DNA from: Volvox africanus
Lineage: Eukaryota > Chlorophyta > Chlorophyceae > Chlamydomonadales > Volvocaceae
Assembly: GCA_030268105.1 (NCBI GenBank)
Contig: BSDZ01000010.1
Coordinates: forward strand, 4,006,001 to 4,070,000
Length of the DNA: 64,000 bases
Reading direction: 5' to 3'
Below the pieces are notes generated by a model, which was given only the letters and a program-made list of their open reading frames with translations, made no database searches and was not told the origin of the DNA. Each line of letters starts with the position of its first letter. The first letter of the stretch is position 1. The position numbers were made by a program, and so were the translations under genes. Of the stretch, positions 11,802-21,560 are shown one piece after another.

Positions 11802-13843
11802 ATGCTCAACCAACTCGGCAACTCACAACGTTGTCGAGCGCTGTCCACCAAGGATAAGGTGGTGCTGGACATCCGTCGCGGAAGCGATGGGACGCAGCTC
11901 ACCATGCGGGTGGTCCGCGGCAGGCTACCTGTCCTTGTCTTAATTGCCAGCCTGACCGCGCTGATAGCAATGGCATTGGCATCCAGGGTGAGAGGGGGAT
12001 GGGGGATGCAGCGGAGGCTGGGCCGGTTGCTGCCGGTGGTAAGTTGTTAGGTGGTTAGGTGGTTAGCTGCAACTCCCACTCAAGTAGTTGTTGGGGGCGG
12101 CGGACGGGACGGGTGCTTTAACTACTCAAAAAACCAATACCTTAACAAGGATCAGCGGGACGGGAAGAGAAGAGAAGAAAATATCACATCTTAACGCCAA
12201 ATTGCGGTGAGGCGAGAACTGGTTGCGATTGGCCGCAGTGGGGATGTGTGTGACAGACGCACCGCAAGACAGACCCTGCGCTTCTTGTAAGCAAGTTCTT
12301 AAGCTTTTCCCGCTTCAACCTGACTGTCCTAATTAGGCATACGCCGCAGGAGCAGCACCGGGGGACTAGAAGGAGTGAAGACGCAACCACTCTGGATCTC
12401 AAATTTTTACCCCTTCATTTCTACCCCTTCTGGATCCTGGATCCATCGGTGGCCCCACACGCATCGCGTTCCCATTACTCGCCTTCCATCCATTCTCGTC
12501 CCAATTGGTACTACCCGACTTTCGTACTCCACCTCACTTTCGTACTCGGCCCCGCTGATGACAACCAAACCAGGGGCCACTAAGGTACGCTTCGGCCGAT
12601 ATCGCCGTACACATTAGCCGTGGCGGTGACGGAGACGGGGAGAGAGACGCTCCAGGGAGGGGCATTTGGCTGGCGCTGTTGCGGGGGAGAAGCAGGCGGG
12701 GAAGAGCCGGCGACGCGGTGTTGATGACCCGCGAATTAACGGCTGGTCAAGGGAGGGCGTTGGCAACCGGACTGCTCATGCTGGCGGCGTCGGCGGGGGC
12801 AGTGTGGGAGCTATTCCAGGTTACGAGCGGTACGGCAAAGTACGGCAATAGGCAGGAGAGGAGTACAGGGAGGGCGGAAGGGATTGACGCGTGGGATCTT
12901 GTGAGTGGGTGAAGGTGTAGTTGGTACTAGCAGTTGTAAACATGGTGTTGGTAGTAGTAGTTGTTGTTGCGACAGTTAGTATTTTGAACGGGAGTACGGC
13001 ACTCGGATCGCTTCGAAACGGATTGGGAGCTCCGGTCTTATCTGGTATCACCTCGCGTTATGCAGCCCCACGTACGGCACTTCTATTCCCGTTCCGTTTC
13101 GAATCCAGCGGTGCTGCTTCCCCCTTGCCTCCATGTACAACAGAGAGTGTGTTTGTCCTGGCCGGAGGTGTGGGATATATACTGGAGAGCGTACGGCGGT
13201 GCGGAGTACGGCGCCGACGTTTTTTAGATGCGCAGGATGTATCGTACGTGGCGCTCAGTGAGGTGGGTTGAGGGGAGAGGGGGGAGAGATGGGGGTTGCC
13301 GGAGCTTCCTGGAGGGCGGATGCGTGTGTGTGTGTGTGTATGTGTATATATATGTGTGTATGTGTATGTGTGTGTGTTTTGGGCGCCTGTTGTCCATACA
13401 GGTATTGTGCATTGGTGCCATTGCTAACAGTGACTCCCACCCGCCCTCAGCCTTAGCATCTGCCTAGGGCGGGTGGCGGGGGCCGGGGGGCCCACTCACA
13501 GACACTCTGACGAGTGTGTCCATGCAACCCGGCGTGGGTTGGGGGTTGGGGGTTGGAGGTTGGGGGTTGGGGGGTCCCCTCCCGGGATAGGTCTCCACTG
13601 CGTCCGCCCTTTTCTTCCGCCCCCCAGTGCGGCCAACCCTCCACCCCCCCCTCGCACCCCCACTCCCCGCCCACGTCTGTCTCTCGCCATCAGACCATCA
13701 CCAGCACCGATGTCCGCTTCTTCCTCGCGTTCGTACCCCGGGCGGCGAAACCCGACAACACCACACCCGCCACATGCAGCCCCTACGACCTCGGGGGAGA
13801 AGACGATGGGGGCAGCAGCGGCCAACTCGCAGTGCCGTACGAG
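11802..13843 (+). CDS. candidate type II membrane protein (two exons proposed, 3' part unresolved)
   Basis: Exon 1 runs from ATG 11,802 to 11,987 (62 codons, donor GTGAGA). It encodes a basic N-terminus followed by one strong hydrophobic segment, RLPVLVLIASLTALIAMALA, typical of a signal anchor. A second exon candidate at 13,694-13,843 starts after CGCCATCAG and ends at donor GTACGG. It reads TDVRFFLAFVPRAAKPDN and is in phase 0 at both ends. The DVRFFL motif behind a signal anchor recalls Golgi beta-1,3-galactosyltransferases, but no catalytic DxD segment is seen, so I do not assign a function. A further coding-like hydrophobic segment (TGLLMLAASAGAVWELFQ) at about 12,760-12,822 could be another exon. 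The intron would be long (1.7 kb) and the downstream exons are not resolved. Confidence 0.3.
13329..13377. repeat. TG/TA microsatellite
   Basis: A 50-bp alternating run of TG with a few TA units. Simple-sequence DNA with no coding meaning. Confidence 0.85.
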
Positions 13844-13849
13844 GTACGG

Positions 13850-15598
13850 GGCATACTCTCAAACTTGCCACTTCAGGATAACGACCACTTTTCCTTCTTC
13901 CATGAGTCGCTTTATATCGTACGGCGCAGCTCGTACAGTGCAAAACACAATCATGTCTGATTCCTGTTAGCGGGCATCGCTTAACTCGTTGCTCCAAAGA
14001 GGGGATTCACTGGCGCTGTGACCCGAAACACAGGGGTGTTCAGTACGCTGCGTGGCGAGGCCCCCTCCATGGGTGGTGTACGGCACCAACGCAGAGGCCA
14101 CCGCACTACTAAATTAGCACTTGTTCTTTCCTTTTGAAATTGGACTTCTCACCACCCTGGGGTCTCTCATTCTCCTCAAGTAGCCTTGGATGAACTTGAA
14201 GCTTACGACCAGTGTCTTGATGCCCTTCGAAAACAATTGAGGTGGACTCCTTTATTGCCGATAAAGCTAAGCCGAGGGCAAAACTCCCCTAGTTAAATTT
14301 AAGAGGTAACACACAGCAATGCCAGTTGCTATAACCGTCATAAATTAAATGAGGTGATATATCAATTTCCCCACCTCGGACAACGCCAGCCGTAAAGCCG
14401 CCCTTCTTTCTTCAGCACCAGCCGGCTCGTTTCATGAGGCCTTCCCCCCTTCCCCCCTCCCCCCCTTCCCCGGACCACCCGCACAGAACTTGCTTCCTCG
14501 GATGCGTCTGAGCCACCTAACGGCCATATACTCGGAGCTGGTGGGGCAGACGCAGCGTCAGTCAGGTGCTCCCGAGAGCAGCTGACCACCCTCCGGGGCC
14601 TTATGCCTCCGTACACCCTGCTCATTCAGATGTCGATCGTAGACCCTACAGCCGGTTGCGGAGGAGGACGCTGGTGACTGCAGTGGGTGTGTCTCCCGCT
14701 GAAGCGGACGCCGATAGAAAACGGATGTAAATACGAATAGATAAACTAAATATCTGTGAGTGTGTGTGTTTGGGGGGTGGGTGGAGGAGTGGGGGGCGAA
14801 GGCCCTATATGTATAAGGAGGGCCCTATGGAGGCAGGAAGGAACTAGGGGTTGTGGTGTACGGCAGGACATTGGGAGGCGGACGCTGACCGACACGAACT
14901 CGCATTGACCCATGTATCGAAAGTGAATGTACGGGTAGAGCGGGTTGGGGGAGTGTGGAAACGTGGAACTCAAAACACGTCACGTCACGTGCAAATATTG
15001 CGCTAGTACGGATGTTGGGAGGTGAGGAAGTCCCCGGGGTACTCAGGGGGGGACGGGAAAGGGAGTACGGCCATAGGCTCATGGGGTTTCCTGCGGTGGT
15101 ACGGCACGCCACCCGGGGTTGGGGTATTGCGATATCGTGCAGGAAGGCAAACTGCAGTTTGTAGCGGTTGCGACATCACATGTTACGTTATTTCACATGT
15201 AAGCAACATGGTCTGAAAACAGTTGTCTGTTAGTGGTTGTCGTATGAGCGGGTACGCCACACCGTACCCTAACCCAATCTTCAGGGGTTGTCCTGACTTA
15301 GGTGGTGGCAATTGAGAGGGGAGATGCTCAACCCGTGAAGGCTGTGTCACTCACGTGGGGCTACGCCCCGCAACGCTCTCTGCAACGCAGTGACGGCTGA
15401 CAACAGAATACGTACGGCTGACAACTGACCCGTGGGTCGTACGGGACTGTGTATTAGATAACGGAAAAGGTCTTCTGTCACTACGTCCACCACCCCCTCC
15501 TCGACCTCCACCGTTGCTTTGACTTCAGCGATTAGCCACTGAAGTCCACAAACAACTAATAACAAACACCCAGCTTCGGTCAGATACACACAAAAAGA
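13850..15598. other. no gene resolved
   Basis: Possible extra exons of the plus-strand candidate gene lie near 14,530-14,630, but I could not join them. The sequence TTCTTTCTTCAGCACCAGCCGGCTCG at 14,408-14,433 resembles the intronic repeat module found at 22,947 and 51,823. No complete frame with supported ends is seen. Confidence 0.3.
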
Positions 15599-18250
15599 TC
15601 ACTCCGCCCCGTCGTCGTCATCGTCGTCGTCGTCATACAACAGTACTCGCCGGAGTCCATATACCCGCGTGAGCCGTACGATGGCCTGCTGGGCCCAATG
15701 ATACCCCGGCGTCGCCGCCACCGCCACGTAGTCCCAGGTTCCTGCCAGCGCCTCCGCCTGGGGGCGCCGCAACGAACTCAACGGAACGCGGACGTACGTC
15801 ACAACGGGGGCCACCTCCGCCGGCAGGTTCGGCGATGTACAGCCCGACAGCTTTTCCTGTTGAAGAAGGTGCCCGAGCTGAGCGGGATGTCCCACACCAC
15901 CCGCAATGCACCGCCTAGCGCGAGTGCCGCATGTGGGTGTCGGCGGCATAAGCGGGCGGGGGGGGCCAGAGGGAAAGGGACGTGGGGTAAGTCGAATAAA
16001 CCGAATACTGAATGCTGATACTATAAGAAACGAGGACTAACCACCGTGAGGGTCGGTAATGATGGCCGACGTCGTCTAAAGTCAGGAAAGTAGAAACGAG
16101 CTGTGATATAGACTAGTTAGTCGCCGAGGCCGCAATTAAAGCAGTAGAAGAAGAAGAGAAGCCGTAATCATGTGTACTATCGGCCTTATTGCTGGCGGCG
16201 AAGTGAAAGCCGTGCTGAGTCCGAGGCGAAGCTGACCGGACCGCTGGCGCTGGCGCTGTCATGCGAGTGAATCCCTCCCGACCCATAAGGAATAGCCAGG
16301 GAAGGGATGGGGGGTATTGCCGCGGGGGTAGCGGAGGAGGGGAGGTCACATGTGCTGAGAGACATTGACCTGGGAAGGGCTCGCCGTGGTGGGGATGGCC
16401 ATAAGCCGTGTGTGATTTAGTCCCGGGTCGGTTGGTGTGACACACACACACACACCCCTACATACACACCTACATACACATACACGTCCGCTGATCCATT
16501 TTCCCCCTCCCCCTCCTCCTCCTCCTCCCACTTCACTGCCGTCCCCCCCTTCACTCCGTCCCCCTGATCACCTGTAAGCAGCAGTAGCAGCAGTAAGGGC
16601 AGCTGCAGCAGCTTCCTCACTCCCCTCGGTCTCCAGCTTCTCCTCCCGTACATCCAGCACCACCACCCGGGCCCTCCCTCCCGTCTCCGCCTTCACCTCC
16701 GCCACTGCCGTCGTAAAGCGAACTGTCCAGTCACCACCACCCCCGTCGCAACTGCCGCTGCGGACGCGATGGCTGTTGCCGGCGGCTCCGCTGCCGCCGC
16801 TACTGCCGCCATCCCCCGATGCAGCTCCCGCTCCCGGGGTGGCCGCCCCCGCTCTGCGCCCGGCCAGTTCAAGCAGCTCCTGGCGACCAATCCGTGGGAA
16901 TGCCGAGGGATCTGAGGCGGGGCCTGAGGCGGGTGAGCTGGGCGACGAAGTGGCAGAGGAGTTCGGGACGGCGGTGGCGGGCCCTGCGCCGGCTATAGCC
17001 GCTCCAGGGAGGCCGAATCCACGGTCGTCTTCGCCCAGAAGGTCCACTTAAGGGGAGGAATTTCGGGCGGAGTTCACAACCACGATATATATTACATAAT
17101 ATATATTATAATTACATTAACTATATCGTTGTATTATTCATCTTATATATATATACATATATATGTATTTATTTATTTATTGTTTTTGCTTTTGACACGT
17201 AAATATATATGTGTGTATGTGTGTGTTTTAATCGTACGTTGGCAGCACATAAGGCTGTGGAATGCAGATGGGCCTCAGAGAGGAAGTGCAGAGAGCGAAG
17301 GGGCCAGTAACGGGAACGGGGAGGCGGCGGGGAGGGGGACGCGACGAGGGAGTGGTGCTGACACGGGGTTAAGCAGGGGGGGGCAAGGAGACGGGGGCAA
17401 GAAGACGGATAGGAGCTGGTTACGACAAGGATGTGCAATGTACGACATTGATCCCGCGAAGACCTCCGAGCTCCGGCGACCATGAATTGAGACCTTGTTT
17501 CAGGCCGGAGCTCTCCCCCCGGCCGTTGACGGCAAAAACACGCTGTCACCCTGGATCACCTCCCCCTTACAGATTGGGGCTCCACTGGGAGAGCGGCTCC
17601 GATGGACGTACTCGGAAGGTGCGGCTCCGCTACAAACACCCGCACCCCCAACCCCGACCCCATCCCGACGACTAACGGCCGCTGCTATCGCTTCCTGATG
17701 CACCACGTTATGTCACCCCCGCCTCACTGCCTCCACTCACCCCAACCCACCTTTTGCGGGTCTCATGTCCCATGGGTTACCAAGATCCGCCACTGCGTCC
17801 TCCCAACTCTCTTCTCCGTCATCGTCATTGTCGTCGTCCTGGTCTTCATCATCCTCTTCTCCGTCCACATCCATTTCTCGGGACCGGGGGCCCCCCACCC
17901 CACCCTCCCAGGAGCTTCCCTGCGTCTCCATAAGCGAGGAGGAAGAGGTTGCCACCCGCAAGCCGTGCTCCACTGCCTGCGGCCACCAGCGGCGTCAACG
18001 ATGATATTGACATCGACCTTTTCCAACCTCCACACACACAACAAGACACACACGCGCGCGTACAAACCACAGCGATTTTGAATTCCACTTGAAAGAAATC
18101 CAAGGCCAGATGGGCGATCAGCATACCAGTTGTCGCATGAGGTCAATGGGCGAGAGGTCAGGGTCATCGGCATCATGCGACAACGCGCCCGTCAGGACGT
18201 GCCAACGGTTGACGAAGTCTCTGGCCCAAATCAATCTTCCAGTCTCTCTT
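15599..18250 (-). CDS. acidic protein of unknown function (5' end unresolved)
   Basis: Exons with closing phases, read on the minus strand: about 18,250-18,127 (start uncertain); 17,976-17,751; 17,046-16,572; 15,914-15,599 (stop). The first visible exon holds GRLIWARDFVNRWHVLTGAL and DLSPIDLMRQL. The next is strongly acidic (EEDDEDQDDDNDDDGEE), then VDLLGEDDRGFGLPG, an Ala/Gly/Ser-rich linker, and a DWTVRFTTAVAEVKAETGG segment. The C-terminal exon reads EVAPVVTYVRVPLSSLRRPQ and ends YDDDDDDDDGAE, eight aspartates in a row. The last exon begins inside a 430-bp repeat, so its first ~19 residues are repeat-derived. I do not recognise the family. Further exons are likely upstream (18.6-18.95 kb has coding-like minus-strand frames). 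Confidence 0.45.
15857..16286 (-). repeat. 430-bp repeat, inverted copy A (spans the last intron/exon junction of the acidic-protein gene)
   Basis: It is the reverse complement of 21,131-21,560 with only about three mismatches by eye across 430 bp. Read on the minus strand it begins ATGGGTCGGGAGGGATTCAC and ends CACCTTCTTCAACAG. The internal GCGCTAG followed by GCGGTGC (junction at 15,914/15,915) gives a splice acceptor whose phase matches the upstream exon ending at 16,572. Flanking bases differ from copy B, and I see no clear target-site duplication here. Confidence 0.9.
17085..17226. repeat. AT-rich tract with TATA repeats and a TG run
   Basis: The tract consists of repeats of TATATA and TATT followed by a TGTGTG run, lying in an intron of the minus-strand acidic-protein gene. 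It is simple-sequence DNA. Confidence 0.7.
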
Positions 18251-19052
18251 ATCGTATTGAATGCTAAATGAGCTTTGTAGGGCGCTGAAGGTCGACCTGC
18301 TCTGTAGGGGCATTTGCTGCGATGCATCCTTGAGTCTAGAACCAGGACATGTACATTTTCTGTTGCATATAATATGAGAAGTGAATAGGATCACATGTTT
18401 TATACAAAATTCATTCGTATAAACATCTCAACACCGTCAAGTCTTCATTTAATTTCCAGAGGCAAACCGCCCTGCTTTCATAGCTATGGAAGTTAGTTTT
18501 AAGACAATAGCTATAATTTCAAAACATGCATTTAAATTTCTAGAGTTGTGTTATGTGAAAGCCCTGGGGGGCCTCCATGCATTCCGCAGGCATCAGCGGC
18601 CCATGGGTCTCAGCTGTTGTTTCGGCCGACCAGGCTCTGCACCCAGACGAGGGATTAGAATCAAATCATGAAATTTACTTACTTGTCTTCCCATCAAACA
18701 TTCCACGTCATCGCATCCGTACTGTGACGCCGTTGAAAAGGACGGCCGCACTTCCGTAACCAAGCAAGAGGAAAGAAAACCCTTGTTGTCTTTCCATATC
18801 TTTCCCAAGCATCGCGTTTGCTGCTCAGAAAACCTGGAACTGAGTCAATAGCGCGATTTGGCTGGTTGAGATCGCCCTCTTCGCCTGTCGCGCGGCGGCT
18901 CCGGAACGAGGACCTTTGGTCCATTACTTGGCGCGGCGCACCTGCATAGTTACACACTGGCCAGCGCAGGGCCGTTCAGCTGTCGCTATCACTTAAATCA
19001 CTCTTAAATCACTCCTAACTACTGCCTCAACGTTTGCATAAGGATCAGCTTT

Positions 19053-19832
19053 ATGGGCAATCGCTACAGCATCCTTTGCGGCGGCGACGCGCTCTTGCCT
19101 GCCCGCGCTCCCGCTGACGCGGACGCCGACCCCCAGTGTGGGCCCGCACTGGGCGATGTGAAGCGGCCCCCCGGACTGCATGTTTCCGGGAACGCGCCAG
19201 CCTCTCCAACAGCACTAATAGGCTCTCCCACAACGACGTGGGACGTGCTATCCCACAACGTCTCCCTACTGACCGAGGTGAATGCCTCCCGGAAGCAAAG
19301 GACTCCGCCGACGGCGGTCAACGGCGACCCCGCCACGCTGTCGGCTGACGCTTCATCCACAGCCCCCGTGGTCGTGGCAGCGGCAGCGGCAGTCAGCGCC
19401 GCCAGGACCGGATTCCTGTACCCCTTCGAGCTCCCTCCGCCGCGTTTCATGTCGCAGCAGCTGCACCATTACGGCCTCCGCCCCGACCAGGACATAAACC
19501 TGACGAAGGCACTGCGGCGTTGTGCGGCAGAAGCGGCTGCCGCAGCCGGCCGCAGCGGCGGCGGCGGCGGCGGCGGCGGCGGAGAAGGAGGAGGAGGAGG
19601 AGGAGGAGGAGGAGCCGCCCACTGTCCCTCATCTCAAGAGTCACAGTGTGCAGGAGCCAATGGCGGTGTCGGGGGAGGGGGTGCGGTGTCTGCGATTGCT
19701 GTGGGCAGTGCGGGCCCACACTGGGGGGCGGCGGGCCCCCCCGAACCCGGGATCGCTGCCACTTCTGCGACGCCGACGCTGGGACCCCCCCTTCTAACGG
19801 AGGGTGGGTCGGCCCAGGGTGCAGTGGACCAG
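19053..19832 (+). CDS. candidate first exon of a Gly/Ala-rich protein, unknown function
   Basis: The frame from ATG 19,053 is open to 19,880. A donor CAG|GTCACG at 19,832 ends it in phase 0, giving 260 codons. The start reads MGNRYSILCGG; a Gly at position 2 could be myristoylated if the start is right. A conserved-looking patch FLYPFELPPPRFMSQQLHHY and GLRPDQDINLTKALRRC is followed by a run of about 20 glycines interrupted by one glutamate (19,555-19,615). It might be the 5' part of the prolyl 4-hydroxylase gene downstream, but its phase 0 end does not join the phase 1 exon at 21,503 directly, so at least one more exon would be needed. No family recognised. Confidence 0.4.
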
Positions 19833-19879
19833 GTCACGTTACGTATCTCCCGAATACTGCGTACAGTGTACTGTGTATA

Positions 19880-21130
19880 GAGTACTGTGTATTGCAAATG
19901 GGTGTGGTGAAATGCCGGAAAGGTTTGTAAGGAAAGGTGTCTCAGCTCAAATCGGCGCCGCCCCCTGAGCTCGGGGTTCTCCCTCCCCCCTCTCCCCCCT
20001 CTCCCCCCTTCTTCCCCCCTTCTTCCCCCCTTCTTCCCCCCTTCTTCCCCCCTCTTCCCCCCTCTTCCTCCCGGCCCTTACTCGTGAGAGGGAAGCCCAA
20101 ACTCAGGCACCACCGGGATGAGAGGAACCCCCGGGACGCTTTCCTTCATCTCCTTCACCAGCAATGTCGGGGGGTATTTTAGCGTCAATTCGTTTGCAGC
20201 TCAGTGCTGGCTCAGTTGGGCCCTACGAGTTCACAAATATGTAGTCATCACCACCACCACCATCATCATGATTGACCACCTGCGGGGCGGCCCCTTAAGC
20301 CATCGCCACTTGCCTGTCCAGAAGTAGTGGGTACAGCTTCTCACCACGCCTTATCTGGGTCCTCCGTCCCACCCTCCTCCCCCGCCTCGGACTGCTCAGA
20401 TGAAGCCGCCCCTGCCGCAGCCGGGGAGCTGCTACTGCCGCCTGCTGCGTCTGCTGCTACGACTTGCACGGCTACGGCCACTGGGGGAGTCGCTGCTACA
20501 TCCTCAGCTGGCGACGGGCGCAGTCAGCTGCTGCTGCTCGGCTCCGTACGAATGATGGATGCTGGGGAGGGCCATGGAGTGGGCGCGGCAGGTACGAACG
20601 ACGTCACGTCACGTCACGGTTGGTTTGGGTGCTTTGTGCGCATTATGAAATTCACGTTACATATCTAGAAGGAAATTATACGCCGTACGACTTGCATATC
20701 AATCCTCCCTCACCCCGTTTAGTGAGCCCTTAGTCCATTATCAGCTCCATCTCCCCTCCGCCCTCTCCCCCACGCCCAATGTCATTCATTACTTCCTTGC
20801 TATTCCTTCACATCTTGCTCGTTTCCGACAAACCTCAGTGGCACAGTTCTCCCGGGTGCACGGTTCCTTAGCCTTGCCTTAACTGCCTTGGAGCGGTTCT
20901 CTCGCGTCTCTTCTTTTCGTTTGCGTGTTTCGTTGTTCTTCTCCCTCTCACATGTGCACGCCCTTTCCCTTTTGGCTGCTACTGCCGCCGCTGTCCCCCT
21001 CCACCAAGGTGAGTGGGTTCGCGCGGAACCGTGCTTGGTTCGGTTGGTACGGTACGCGCGCGCGCTTTGAGCTGGCCGGATTGGGTGGATGGGTTGGTTG
21101 GGTTTAGGCGCGTGTAGGTTCTCTTCACAG
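19880..21130. other. no gene resolved; pyrimidine repeat
   Basis: Contains a tandem CCCCCTTCTT / CCCCCTCTTC repeat at about 19,983-20,070 and Ala-rich frames near 20,330-20,600. A signal-peptide-like short frame MCTPFPFWLLLPPLSPSTK at 20,953-21,009 is followed by GTGAGT and could be a small exon, but its phase does not close onto the next exon. Confidence 0.35.
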
Positions 21131-21560
21131 ATGGGTCGGGAGGGATTCACTCGCATGACAGCGCCAGCGCCAGCGGTCCGGTCAGCTTCGCCTCGGACTC
21201 AGCACGGCTTTCACTTCGCCGCCAGCAATAAGGCCGATAGTACACATGATTACGGCTTCTCTTCTTCTTCTACTGCTTTAATTGCGGCCTCGGCGACTAA
21301 CTAGTCTATATCACAGCTCGTTTCTACTTTCCTGACTTTAGACGACGTCGGCCATCATTACCGACCCTCACGGTGGTTAGTCCTCGTTTCTTATAGTATC
21401 AGCATTCAGTATTCGGTTTATTCGACTTTCCCCACGTCCCTTTCCCTCTGCCCCCCCCCGCCCGCTTATGCCGCCGACACCCACATGCGGCACTCGCGCT
21501 AGGCGGTGCACTGCGGGTGGTGTGGGACATCCCGCTCAGCTCGGGCACCTTCTTCAACAG
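21131..21560 (+). repeat. 430-bp repeat, copy B (spans an intron/exon junction of the prolyl 4-hydroxylase gene)
   Basis: Near-identical inverted partner of 15,857-16,286. It starts directly after CTCTTCACAG and ends in TTCAACAG, so the bases ACAG stand on both sides and could be a 4-bp target duplication at a former splice acceptor. Internally, positions 21,341-21,429 recur at 52,627-52,713 inside a TIMELESS intron. The acceptor GCGCTAG at 21,502 opens the exon used here for the hydroxylase gene. Confidence 0.9.

Noticed and set aside
13224..13467. frames encoding His/Thr or Cys/Val repeats
   Set aside because: They translate the TG/TA microsatellite.
21131..21304. 57-codon ORF MGREGFTRMTAPAP... 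present in both copies of the 430-bp repeat
   Set aside because: It is identical because the repeat copies are recent; no sign of selection, and no known protein. It is probably non-coding intron sequence.
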